Below, piece by piece: positions 31,611-40,547 of a stretch of 50,770 nucleotides of DNA. The stretch lies in NCBI GenBank assembly GCA_002683345.1, contig NYSX01000068.1, forward strand, positions 1-50,770. Direction: 5' to 3'. The notes beneath the pieces were generated by a model. The model was not told the DNA's origin. It did no database searches and was given only the letters and a program-made list of their open reading frames with translations. Position 1 is the stretch's first letter; the number at the start of each line of letters is the position of its first letter. The translations under genes and the position numbers were made by a program. Origin of the DNA: Flavobacteriales bacterium. Lineage in GTDB: Bacteria > Bacteroidota > Bacteroidia > Flavobacteriales_D > Sanyastnellaceae.

Positions 31611-32357
31611 TCAGGCGGTGATCATGCCGCCGTCCACGTTCAGGGTTTGGCCTGTGATGTAGGCGCTCATGTCGCTGGCCAAGAAGACGCACAAGTTGGC
31701 CACATCTTCAGGGGTGCCACCGCGCTTCAGTGGAATGGCGTCGCGCCATCCTTGCACGGTGTCGGCATCGAGCTTGGCGGTCATTTCCGTTTCAATGAAT
31801 CCAGGGGCAATGGCGTTGCAGCGGATGTTGCGGCTCCCGAGTTCGAGGGCCACAGACTTGGTGAAGCCCAGGATGCCCGCCTTGGAGGCTGCGTAGTTTG
31901 CCTGGCCGGCGTTGCCTTGCACGCCCACGACAGAGGAGATGTTGACAATGGAGCCAGAACGCGCTTTGAGCATGGTGCGCATCACCGCCTTGGTCAGGTT
32001 GAAGCAGCTCTTCAAATTGACGCTGATGACACGGTCCCACTGCTCTTCGGTCATGCGCATGAGCAGGGTGTCGTCCGTGATGCCCGCGTTGTTGATGACG
32101 ATGTCGACCGTACCAAAGGCTTCAACCACTTCGCCTACGAGACGCTCGGCGTCGGTCATGCTTGCGGCATCGGACTGGAAGCCCTTGACGGTGCCTCCCT
32201 CGGCGCTGAGTTCCTTCTCGAGGGCCGCTGCGGCTTCGGCCGAGCTGCGGTACGTGAACGCCACTTTGGCGCCTTGGGCAATGAATTGTTGCGCGATGGC
32301 TTTTCCGATGCCACGTGACGCTCCGGTCACAATGGCCACTTTTCCTTCAAGGAGCAT
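31611..32357 (-). CDS. fabG: 3-oxoacyl-[ACP] reductase
   Basis: KVAIVTGASRGIGKAIA, NNAGITDDTLLMRM, YAASKAG, GGMITA C-terminus. Confidence 0.95.
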   Translation of the reverse strand: MLLEGKVAIVTGASRGIGKAIAQQFIAQGAKVAFTYRSSAEAAAALEKELSAEGGTVKGFQSDAASMTDAERLVGEVVEAFGTVDIVINNAGITDDTLLMRMTEEQWDRVISVNLKSCFNLTKAVMRTMLKARSGSIVNISSVVGVQGNAGQANYAASKAGILGFTKSVALELGSRNIRCNAIAPGFIETEMTAKLDADTVQGWRDAIPLKRGGTPEDVANLCVFLASDMSAYITGQTLNVDGGMITA

Positions 32358-32406
32358 AGAATGTAGGTGTTGGTTCAATCAGGGTTCAGGTCAATAGGGG
32401 CGTTCC

Positions 32407-33210
32407 TCAGTTGGAAGGAACGAGGTCTGCAGCTTCGGCGATGAGTTCGGCAATATCCTTCACGTCGATGGACGACTCGCGCTCGGCGTTTTTCACGCCG
32501 TCGGTCATCATCGTGTTGCAGAAGGGGCAGCCTGTCGCCACGATGGCGGGGTTGGCGTCGAGGACGTCGTCGGTGCGTTTGTGGTTGACTTCGCGGTTGC
32601 CTTTCTCGGCTTCCTTGAACATCTGGGCGCCGCCGGCGCCACAGCAGAGACCGTTTTGCTTGCAGCGTCGCATCTCCACGAGCTCGGCATCGAGGGTGGA
32701 CAGAACGTCACGTGGCGCCGCGTATTCCCCGTTTCCTCGGCCGAGGTAGCAGGGATCGTGGAAGGTGATGCGACGGCCCTTGAACGGGTTGCCGTCGGCC
32801 ACCTTGAGACGGCCTTGGTCGATGAGGTCGCGGATGAACTGCGTGTGGTGCATCACCTCGTAATTGCCTCCAAGTTCTGGGTACTCGTTCTTGAGGACGT
32901 TGAAGCAGTGGGGGCAACCCGTCACAATGCGCTTGACTTCATAGCCGTTGAGCACGGCGATGTTTTGGGCAGCCTGCATTTGGAACAGGAATTCGTTGCC
33001 GGCACGCTTGGCGGGATCGCCCGTGCAGCTTTCCTCCGCGCCGAGCACCGCAAAAGGCACTTCACAGTGGTGCAGGATGCGTGCAATGGCTTTGGTGATG
33101 CGCTTGGCGCGGTCGTCGAAACTGCCTGCGCATCCCACCCAAAACAACACTTCTGGGGTCTTGCCCTGGGCGGTCATGTCCGCCAACGTAGGAACTTGAA
33201 ACGTGCTCAT
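32407..33210 (-). CDS. (Fe-S)-binding protein, CCG domain (HdrB-like)
   Basis: FWVGCAGSFDDRAK, GCPHCFNVLKNEYP, HDPCYLGRGN, GLCCGAGGAQMF. Confidence 0.9.
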   Translation of the reverse strand: MSTFQVPTLADMTAQGKTPEVLFWVGCAGSFDDRAKRITKAIARILHHCEVPFAVLGAEESCTGDPAKRAGNEFLFQMQAAQNIAVLNGYEVKRIVTGCPHCFNVLKNEYPELGGNYEVMHHTQFIRDLIDQGRLKVADGNPFKGRRITFHDPCYLGRGNGEYAAPRDVLSTLDAELVEMRRCKQNGLCCGAGGAQMFKEAEKGNREVNHKRTDDVLDANPAIVATGCPFCNTMMTDGVKNAERESSIDVKDIAELIAEAADLVPSN

Positions 33211-33213
33211 GGT

Positions 33214-34536
33214 TCAGGATTCTTGGGTCCAATCTCCACGGCTGGCTGCGGGGAAGGCCCACGGCGCACCGTTGTTTTCAATGTTGTTGAACATGGACGT
33301 GATGGACTCTGGCGATTTGCTGTCCTCCATGATCAAGCTGCGACGCATGTCGAGCACGATGCCCATGGGGGAGATGTTGACGGGGCACGCTTGCACACAT
33401 GCTTGGCAGGACGTGCATGCCCAAAGTTCTTCTTCGGTGATGTAGCTCCCGAGCAACGTTTTGCCATCGCCTTCCCACGTTCCGCCATTCGCGTCCCGCT
33501 GCTCGCCGATCTCTTCGATGCGGTCGCGGGTGTCCATCATGATTTTGCGAGGGGAGAGGAGCTTGCCAGTTTGGTTGGCGGGGCACTCGCTGGTGCAGCG
33601 TCCGCACTCGGTGCAGGTGTACGCTTCCATCAACTGCTTCCAGCTCAAATCGGGGGCGTCCTTGGCCCCAAACTTGACGGGCGCCGCATCGGCGTCCGGT
33701 GCAGGCGCGGCAAAAGGGTCCGCGTTCGGGTCCATCATCAAATCCACCTCCTTTTTCACGGCGGCCATGTTGTCCATGGCCCCTTGCGCGGTCAAGTCGC
33801 TGTAGTACGTGTTGGGGAAGGCCAGCAGAATGTGGAAGTGCTTCGAATACGTGACGTACACCAGGAAAGTGAGGATGCCCAAAATGTGAAACCACCACAT
33901 CCCGCGCTCCACGGCCACCACCCCAGCGTCGGTCATGCCCTCGTACAGGGGCACGAGGAATTGGCTGATGGGGAACGAGCCGGCCACGATGTAGTGGTCC
34001 AAGCCTCGGACCTGCGCAATGCTGTCGGCCGCGTTCATGCTGAGGAACGCGAACATCAACACCACTTCCGCAATCAAAATCAAATTGGCGTCCAGCGTCG
34101 GCCAGCCTCCCATTTCGGGCGACTTGAACCGGGCCAAAGCCATGCCATTGCGCCGCACAAAGAACACAACACAGGCGAGCAAAACCAGCGCGGCCAGCAC
34201 CTCAAACGTGCCAATCAACACGTCGTACAATCCGCCCAATCCGGCGAAGGCGCGGTGGGTGCCAAACAAGCCGTCGATGACGATCTCCAGCAATTCGATG
34301 TTGATGACCACAAACCCCACGTAAATGAGGATGTGCATGATGCCTGCCACGGGGCGGGCGACCATTTTGCCTTGGCCCAAGGCCACACGGGCCATCACCT
34401 TCCAGCGGTCGGCGGGTCGGTCAAAGCGGTCCACGTCTTGGCCCATCAAGATGTTCTTTCGGATGAATGCCACCCGGCGGGCGAAGAGACCTGCACCTGC
34501 GGCGACACACACCGCGAAAAGAAGTTGCGCAATCAT
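33214..34536 (-). CDS. 4Fe-4S dicluster protein with N-terminal membrane domain (HdrC/NarI-like)
   Basis: CTECGRCTSECPANQTGK and CTSCQACVQACPVNISP; several N-terminal TMs. Confidence 0.9.
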   Translation of the reverse strand: MIAQLLFAVCVAAGAGLFARRVAFIRKNILMGQDVDRFDRPADRWKVMARVALGQGKMVARPVAGIMHILIYVGFVVINIELLEIVIDGLFGTHRAFAGLGGLYDVLIGTFEVLAALVLLACVVFFVRRNGMALARFKSPEMGGWPTLDANLILIAEVVLMFAFLSMNAADSIAQVRGLDHYIVAGSFPISQFLVPLYEGMTDAGVVAVERGMWWFHILGILTFLVYVTYSKHFHILLAFPNTYYSDLTAQGAMDNMAAVKKEVDLMMDPNADPFAAPAPDADAAPVKFGAKDAPDLSWKQLMEAYTCTECGRCTSECPANQTGKLLSPRKIMMDTRDRIEEIGEQRDANGGTWEGDGKTLLGSYITEEELWACTSCQACVQACPVNISPMGIVLDMRRSLIMEDSKSPESITSMFNNIENNGAPWAFPAASRGDWTQES

Positions 34537-34541
34537 GGATC

Positions 34542-35600
34542 TCAGTCGTTGGAAGAGGAACCATCCTCTTGGCCTTCAAGTTCGTCAGCAATGATGTCTC
34601 GAAGGCGCATGAGGTCCTTCTTTGAAAATTCGGACTTCTGCTTGCGTCCAATCAAGTTGACCTGAACGTATTTCCAAGGGTGCATTTGGAGGTCGTCGAG
34701 CAACAGCTGGAGCTCGAGGTTGGTGGCCACCAAACCGTCGTGGAGGCTGTCGCTTTGGACGAGTTTGCCCAAAGAGCCTTCGCCGGCGGCGATTTGGCCT
34801 GTGATGGCACTCACATCCTCCAGCGTTTGGTTGGCCTTGGCCATGGTCGCTGCAAATTCAATGCGCGACAGCGAATCGCTCAGCGTGCTGAAGTTCGAAA
34901 TGGCGTTCGTCAGGTCCCCGCTGCTCGCATTCAAGGTGGAGGTGAGGGACCGAACGTTGGACATCACGCGCTTGAAGTTGCTGCGGTTTTCCGCAACCGT
35001 GCTGTCGAGGTTGGCCGCAGTGGTTTCCAACGACTCCACGGTGCGTTGCACGCTTTCGAGCGCAGCCGGAAGTTGGCTGGTGGCCTCGCTGCTGAACACG
35101 CTTTCAATGTCCAAAATCACCTTCTCCACCGATTTGATGAGGTCGGTGGTCTTCCGCTGCAGGGGTTCGATTTGCTTGGCAACTTGCGCGGCGATGTCGT
35201 CTTCCACGTTGTCGAGCAAGGTGTCTCCTGACGCGGCGGACACAGGAGAGTCTCCGCGGTCGATTCGGATGGCCTTGGTGCCAAACAAGTCCGAGCTGTG
35301 GATCATGGCCACGGAGTTGGAGGGGAAAAAGAGCTTGGGATGTTCCACCCCAAATTCCACGAGCAATTCACCCTGGCCCCCTTCCACAAACTCGATGCGT
35401 CGCACCTGCCCCACTTGGTAGCCATTGATGAGTACGGGGTTGCTGACCGCCAATCCAGCCACGTCGTCGTAAACGGCGTAGTAGGTGTTGCTTCGCGCGA
35501 AAGGGTTGAAGCCTTTCAGGTAGTTGACCCCCAACACCAGCAGGACGATGCCCGCGACGACGAGCACCCCAATTTTGAATTCTGACCGAAGTGTGTTCAC
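34542..35600 (-). CDS. MlaD (MCE) family protein
   Basis: MNTLRSEFKIGVLVVAGIVLLVLGVNYLKG, AVYDDVAGLAVSNPVLINGYQVGQV; coiled C-terminus. Confidence 0.92.
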   Translation of the reverse strand: MNTLRSEFKIGVLVVAGIVLLVLGVNYLKGFNPFARSNTYYAVYDDVAGLAVSNPVLINGYQVGQVRRIEFVEGGQGELLVEFGVEHPKLFFPSNSVAMIHSSDLFGTKAIRIDRGDSPVSAASGDTLLDNVEDDIAAQVAKQIEPLQRKTTDLIKSVEKVILDIESVFSSEATSQLPAALESVQRTVESLETTAANLDSTVAENRSNFKRVMSNVRSLTSTLNASSGDLTNAISNFSTLSDSLSRIEFAATMAKANQTLEDVSAITGQIAAGEGSLGKLVQSDSLHDGLVATNLELQLLLDDLQMHPWKYVQVNLIGRKQKSEFSKKDLMRLRDIIADELEGQEDGSSSND

Positions 35601-36832
35601 TGCATTGGGAGGTTGAGCATGGTTCGGGCACGAGACATGGGGATTTGGGTCTTCCCGTCAAACGCCACCACAAACGCCCCTTCAAATCCTTCCGCGCGTA
35701 GGGCCTTCTTGGCTTCATGCGCTTGGTCGGGGTGGGCGTGGTGGCCCGTCACATACTTGTACAATCCATGACGAATGTAAGGTTTGGCCTCGGAGTGCCC
35801 GCGCAAATCTGGAGAATCTGGGGGCAAGGCCGATTCCGCAGTCAGGATCTGCACGCCAAACCACACCTCGGAGCCCAAGGTGGGGGCGGTTTCGAGGGGG
35901 GCGTTCTCTGCGCTCGCGGTGTCGTCTGCGATTGAAGCATGGCCTTCGACCTGGGCGTTTTCCTCAGTGGGCGCGTGTTCCGAGTTCTCGGTCTCTGCCG
36001 CTTGGCTGTTCGGGTCCGCGGGGGCGACCTGCTCAAGGTCTGAGCGCGAGGCGAGGTAGGTGTCGCGGAAGGCGCGGTAGATGGCCGAGGCCATGTAGGC
36101 TTTGCCGTTTTCGGATTGCAAGAAATCTTCTTCCTCAGGGTTGGTCAAAAAGCCCAATTCCACCAGCGTGCTCGGCATGGTGGTGTAGGAGATGACGTAG
36201 AATCCGGCCTGCTTCACGCCCCGGTCTCGTCTTCCCACGCGCTCCTTGAACTGCTGTTGAATCGCCGCCCCCAGCGTCAAGCTGGCGTCGAGGTTGACGT
36301 TTTGGCGCAGCGAGAGGGCGATGTAGGTGTCGGGGTCATTGGGGTCAAACCCGTCGTAGTTGCGCTCGTAGCCTTCTTCCTTGAACATGGATGCATTCTC
36401 CCGCATCGCTACGCGAAGGCTTTCTTCGCTCTTGTGCATGCCCATGACGTACGTGCTCGAGCCCCGGGCGCCGGCGTTGTCGAAGGCGTCGCAGTGGATG
36501 GACACAAACAAGTCGGCTTGGGCTTCGTTGGCAATCCGAACACGCTCGCGCAGGGCGGGGAAGCTGTCGTCTTTGCGGGTGTAAATGACCTTGACTTCGG
36601 GCAGGTTTTCTTCGATGTAAGCCCCGAGTTGCAGGGTCACATCCAAGGTGATGTCCTTCTCCGTGGTGGTGTAGCGACCCGTTCCGAGATTCCCAGGATC
36701 CTTGCCGCCGTGTCCGGCATCGAGCACCAAGGTCAAGACAGGCGGGGCAGGGGCAAACGCAGCACAGGCGGTCACCAGGGCAACACACGCTGCCATGACG
36801 CGTTGTTTGGCTACTTTTGGACGCTGCTTCAT
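35597..36832 (-). CDS. N-acetylmuramoyl-L-alanine amidase
   Basis: LVLDAGHGGKDPGN, VIYTRKDD, SIHCDAFDN, LVELGFLTNPEEEDFL (Amidase_3). Confidence 0.93.
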   Translation of the reverse strand: MKQRPKVAKQRVMAACVALVTACAAFAPAPPVLTLVLDAGHGGKDPGNLGTGRYTTTEKDITLDVTLQLGAYIEENLPEVKVIYTRKDDSFPALRERVRIANEAQADLFVSIHCDAFDNAGARGSSTYVMGMHKSEESLRVAMRENASMFKEEGYERNYDGFDPNDPDTYIALSLRQNVNLDASLTLGAAIQQQFKERVGRRDRGVKQAGFYVISYTTMPSTLVELGFLTNPEEEDFLQSENGKAYMASAIYRAFRDTYLASRSDLEQVAPADPNSQAAETENSEHAPTEENAQVEGHASIADDTASAENAPLETAPTLGSEVWFGVQILTAESALPPDSPDLRGHSEAKPYIRHGLYKYVTGHHAHPDQAHEAKKALRAEGFEGAFVVAFDGKTQIPMSRARTMLNLPMQ

Positions 36833-36849
36833 GCCGGTTCTCAAACATA
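36812..36849. promoter_or_regulatory. Face-to-face -7 boxes for lptD-like (plus) and amidase (minus)
   Basis: Plus TACTTTTG 36812-36819; minus TATGTTTG 36842-36849. Confidence 0.6.
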
Positions 36850-39290
36850 CCGCACACCCCTGTGGACGCGCGATGCGGGCAGGTTCGATTATCCTTTTTT
36901 GGATGTTGATAAGCCCCGTGTTTTGGGCCCAAACGACCGCACCCGATTCCACCCAAACCGACGACGTGGTCGCCCCGGGGGAGGTGGTGGAATACGACGC
37001 CCAAGACATCTATTTCGCGGTGGACAGCGGGCTGGCGTACCTGACCGGGGAGGCCCAAGTGGTCAGCGGCACGATGACGCTGCGCGCCCACCGCATCGTG
37101 TTGGACCTTGAGGTGGGGGAGGTGTGTGCCTACGGGACGCGAGACAGCACGGGCGCTTGGGTGGGGCGGCCGGAGTTCAAGGATGGTCCCCAATCCTTCA
37201 GCCAGGATCAGCTTTGCTACAACTTCGAAACGGGCAAAGGCCTGAGTCGTCACGCGGTCACCACCGAGCAGGACATCGTTTTCCACGCCGACCGGGCCAA
37301 ACGTCAACCCGACGAAACGGTTCACGTCCGGGACGGAAAGTTCACCACCTGCGACGCCGACAACCCCCACTTTCACTTCCACCTGACCAAGGCCATCATG
37401 GTGCCCAACGAGAAGGTGGTGAGCGGTCCGTTGTACCTGAAATTCCGCAAGATCCCGACGCCGCTGGCCCTGCCTTTTGGGTGGTTCCCATTGCAGCGCG
37501 AGAAGCAGAGTCAAGGGGTTCTCCTTCCGGGCTACGGGGACGGCGGCGACTTGGGCTTCTTCTTGAAGGACCTCGGGTACTACATGCCGCTTGGGGACCA
37601 TTGGGATGCCAAACTCTTGACCGACATCTACACCGGCGGGAGTTGGGCCGCCCGGGTGACCTCGAATTACAACTACCGCTACCGGAGCACTGGATCGTTC
37701 AGCGTGAGTTACCAGCGCCAGCGGGAGGGGTTTGCAGGCACGCCGGGCTTTGGGTTGTCCAACAACTTCTTCGTGCGCTGGAGCCACAGCCAAGACCCTC
37801 GGGCGCGTCCCAACTCGCGCTTCAATGCCTCGGTGAATTTTGGGTCGTCGGGCAACTTCCAGCAAAACTTGAACAGCACCCAAGAGGAGTATTTGTCCAA
37901 CACCTTCCAGTCGAGTTTGCAGTGGACAGCCAAGGTGCCGAGGACGCCTTTTTCGACCAACATCAGTGCGCGGCACAACCAAAATTCGCTGACGGGAAAT
38001 GTGACCTTGACCGTGCCCTCGCTTTCCTTGAACATGCAGCGGACAAGCCTGTCCAAACTCGTGGGATTGGATGCCGGAAAGTCGGCACTCTTGGATGGGG
38101 TGGCCGTCACGTACAGCACCCAAATGGAGAACACCATTCAGGGAGCCGACAGCGCGTTTGGCGCGCAGGATTGGTCAAGTTTGAAAATACGCAATGGACT
38201 GAAGCACAAGTTAAAATTGACTTCCAGTTCAAGTGTTGGTTTTGTTTCTCTGTCTCCATCGTTCACCTACGACCAGTACGATTCCTTCCAGTCATTGGAC
38301 GTGTCGGAGGTGCAGGTGACGGAGGACTCTACGGCCTTTGTGAACGACACGCTTCGGGGATTTCAATCGGCCAATGAATGGCGTTTGGGGGTGACGGCGA
38401 GCACACGCTTTTACGGCACGTTCAACATCCCTGGGGAAGGCCGTGTGAAAGCCGTGCGTCACGTCTTGGCCCCGAGTCTGGGGGTAAGCTACAACCCCGA
38501 GCGAATGCGCGAGCAAAGCTTGGTCACCGATGCGGGGGAGGTGGGGTGGAATCCCTATGCCCTGGGCCGGTACGTGCCCAACGATCTTCGTGAAGCGGGT
38601 TCCTTGAATTTTGGGTTGAGCCAAAACATCGAAGCCAAGGTCGCCGACCGCGAAACGGGGGAGTTGAGGAAGGTGAAGATTTTGGACAACCTGAGCACCT
38701 CGGGGAATTTCAACTTCGTGGCGGATTCCCTGAAGCTTTCGGACTTTCAAACTCGGGCATTCACCAGCCTGTTCAACCGGGTGAATGTCAATGTCAACGC
38801 GACCCACACGGCCTATGCACGCGACACGCTGACGGGCCAGGTCATCGACACCTTCTTGGCGTCTCAAGGCCAAGGATTGGTCCGGTTGAAGCGCGTCACG
38901 GGGGCCATGGGAACAAGCTTCAAGTCTGCCCAGGATGCGGGCACGCCTTGGAACGCGCGGTTGGACTACAACGTCAACTTGTCCCGTCAGTGGGCCTCAG
39001 AGCTGCAAAGGGACACGAGCGTGGTGACGCATGCCTTGAGTGCCCGAGGGAGCGTGAATGTGTTGAAGCGCTACAAATTGGATGTCACCACGGGGTACGA
39101 CTTGGCCCGACGCGAGTTCACGCCGACCAATTTGAACTTCTACGTGGATTTGCATTGCTGGGAGCTGTCGTTCAACTGGATTCCCTTTGGGGTCCGGCAG
39201 AGTTTCTCTCTGCGTTTGAACGTGAAATCGGCCTTGTTGCGCGACCTCAAATTGGAGGCACGAGGGTCCGACGGAAAGCTGCTGTTCTAA
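36831..39290 (+). CDS. LptD-like LPS assembly outer membrane protein
   Basis: Large beta-rich protein with organic-solvent-tolerance-like N-terminus (VVEYDAQDIYFAVDSGLAYLTGEAQVVSG); alternative start 36873 gives a compact signal peptide MRAGSIILFWMLISPVFWAQ. Confidence 0.85.
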   Translation: MPVLKHTAHPCGRAMRAGSIILFWMLISPVFWAQTTAPDSTQTDDVVAPGEVVEYDAQDIYFAVDSGLAYLTGEAQVVSGTMTLRAHRIVLDLEVGEVCAYGTRDSTGAWVGRPEFKDGPQSFSQDQLCYNFETGKGLSRHAVTTEQDIVFHADRAKRQPDETVHVRDGKFTTCDADNPHFHFHLTKAIMVPNEKVVSGPLYLKFRKIPTPLALPFGWFPLQREKQSQGVLLPGYGDGGDLGFFLKDLGYYMPLGDHWDAKLLTDIYTGGSWAARVTSNYNYRYRSTGSFSVSYQRQREGFAGTPGFGLSNNFFVRWSHSQDPRARPNSRFNASVNFGSSGNFQQNLNSTQEEYLSNTFQSSLQWTAKVPRTPFSTNISARHNQNSLTGNVTLTVPSLSLNMQRTSLSKLVGLDAGKSALLDGVAVTYSTQMENTIQGADSAFGAQDWSSLKIRNGLKHKLKLTSSSSVGFVSLSPSFTYDQYDSFQSLDVSEVQVTEDSTAFVNDTLRGFQSANEWRLGVTASTRFYGTFNIPGEGRVKAVRHVLAPSLGVSYNPERMREQSLVTDAGEVGWNPYALGRYVPNDLREAGSLNFGLSQNIEAKVADRETGELRKVKILDNLSTSGNFNFVADSLKLSDFQTRAFTSLFNRVNVNVNATHTAYARDTLTGQVIDTFLASQGQGLVRLKRVTGAMGTSFKSAQDAGTPWNARLDYNVNLSRQWASELQRDTSVVTHALSARGSVNVLKRYKLDVTTGYDLARREFTPTNLNFYVDLHCWELSFNWIPFGVRQSFSLRLNVKSALLRDLKLEARGSDGKLLF

Positions 39291-39304
39291 CGAGGGAAGA
39301 CGTT

Positions 39305-39472
39305 TTACGAGCGGACGTACCAGCGGTACAGCATCACCGCAAGACACACCAGAAAGGCGAAGAAACTGATTTTGTTGATGCCGTGCATCATGCGAAGATT
39401 CAACCCTGAGTCCGTGTCCTTTTTGAACAAGTTGAGAGGGTTTAGGTAGTATAGGAACTTCTTGAAAAACAT
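39305..39472 (-). CDS. 55-aa membrane microprotein (DUF6728-like)
   Basis: Not in ORF track. MFFKKFLYYLNPLNLFKKDTDSGLNLRMMHGINKISFFAFLVCLAVMLYRWYVRS*; one TM. Family name from memory. Confidence 0.7.
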   Translation of the reverse strand: MFFKKFLYYLNPLNLFKKDTDSGLNLRMMHGINKISFFAFLVCLAVMLYRWYVRS

Positions 39473-39490
39473 GATGTTGTGGTTGTTTGT

Positions 39491-39871
39491 TTAACCCTTT
39501 TGTGCAATCATCGAAATTTCGACGCGGGCGCCTTTGGGCAGGGCCAACACCGCCACCGCTTCCCGGGCTGGAAAGGGCATGGGCATGGCTTCCCTGTACG
39601 CGGCATCCATCTCTGCATAGTCGTCCATCGTGGTCAAAAAAACAGAAGCCTTGACGACGTTGTTCAAGTCCAGACCCGCGGCTTGAAGGATGGCTTGGGC
39701 ATTGGCGATGCAGCGTGCCGTGGCGGCTTTCATGTCTGCGGAGATCAGCTCGCCTGAAGCGGGGTCCAAGGGGATTTGTCCGCTGACGAACACCAAATCG
39801 CCCGCTTCCACAGCTTGGCTGTAGGCGGCGACGGGTTGTGCGGCGTCTGAGGTGTCGATGCGTGAAGACAT
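39491..39871 (-). CDS. ridA: RidA family protein
   Basis: AYSQAVEAGDLVFVSGQIPLDPASGEL, VVKASVFLTTMDDYAEMDAAY. Confidence 0.95.
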   Translation of the reverse strand: MSSRIDTSDAAQPVAAYSQAVEAGDLVFVSGQIPLDPASGELISADMKAATARCIANAQAILQAAGLDLNNVVKASVFLTTMDDYAEMDAAYREAMPMPFPAREAVAVLALPKGARVEISMIAQKG

Positions 39872-39876
39872 GAGAG

Positions 39877-39902
39877 TATGTTTGTGTGAGCGTTCAAATC
39901 TA
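39877..39902. promoter_or_regulatory. Face-to-face -7 boxes for pabA (plus) and ridA (minus)
   Basis: Plus TATGTTTG 39877-39884; minus TAGATTTG 39895-39902. Confidence 0.6.
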
Positions 39903-39908
39903 CGCCCG

Positions 39909-40547
39909 ATGCGCATCACCCTCTTCGACAACCACGATTCCTTCACGTGGAACCTTGCCCACGATTTGGGGAGGTTTGGCTGGACGGTGAATGTCGTTCG
40001 AGAAGGCGCGTGGACCGCAGATCACTGGGTCCAAACCGATGCGCTTGTGCTGTCCCCCGGCCCAGGGTTGCCTGAAGAGCACGCCCAATTGATGGACGTC
40101 ACGGCAGAGGCGCTCCGCAGGGGCGTACCGACGTTGGGGGTCTGTTTGGGCATGCAAGCACTCGCAGTGCATGCAGGAGGAACCTTGCGCAACCTCGAGG
40201 CCCCTTTGCACGGCCGTCGATCGGCGATGACCGTGGATGCTGCTGCCGCCACGTGCGGTCCTTTGGGGACCATGTGGGAAGGCTTGGGGCCGTCCATGGA
40301 GGTTGGCCACTACCACAGCTGGGTGGTGGAGGAGGAGTCCCTTCCAGCGGGCTGGCATGTGAACGCCCGCAGCAGTCAGGGTGTGCCCATGGCCATGGGC
40401 CATGAATCCCTTCCCGTTGCGGGCGTCCAATTTCATCCCGAGTCCGTCTTGACGCCCCAAGGGCGTGACTTGCTGCGCGGATGGGGTGAGGCAGCTCAGC
40501 GTTGCTTGGCCATCTCGGCCTCGAACGTCTCCTTGAACTTCTCGTAG
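39909..40547 (+). CDS. pabA: Aminodeoxychorismate/anthranilate synthase component II
   Basis: FDNHDSFTWNL, LSPGPGLPEEH, GVCLGMQALA, GVQFHPESVLTPQG. Confidence 0.92.
   Translation: MRITLFDNHDSFTWNLAHDLGRFGWTVNVVREGAWTADHWVQTDALVLSPGPGLPEEHAQLMDVTAEALRRGVPTLGVCLGMQALAVHAGGTLRNLEAPLHGRRSAMTVDAAAATCGPLGTMWEGLGPSMEVGHYHSWVVEEESLPAGWHVNARSSQGVPMAMGHESLPVAGVQFHPESVLTPQGRDLLRGWGEAAQRCLAISASNVSLNFS

Noticed and set aside
32581-34665. 694-aa plus-strand ORF spanning two Fe-S genes
   Set aside because: Covers two genes with clear cysteine motifs on the opposite strand; no domain of its own.
36345-38123. 592-aa minus-strand ORF across the amidase/lptD start region
   Set aside because: Frame shadow: its C-terminal part is an out-of-frame reading of the amidase and the rest is antisense of lptD.
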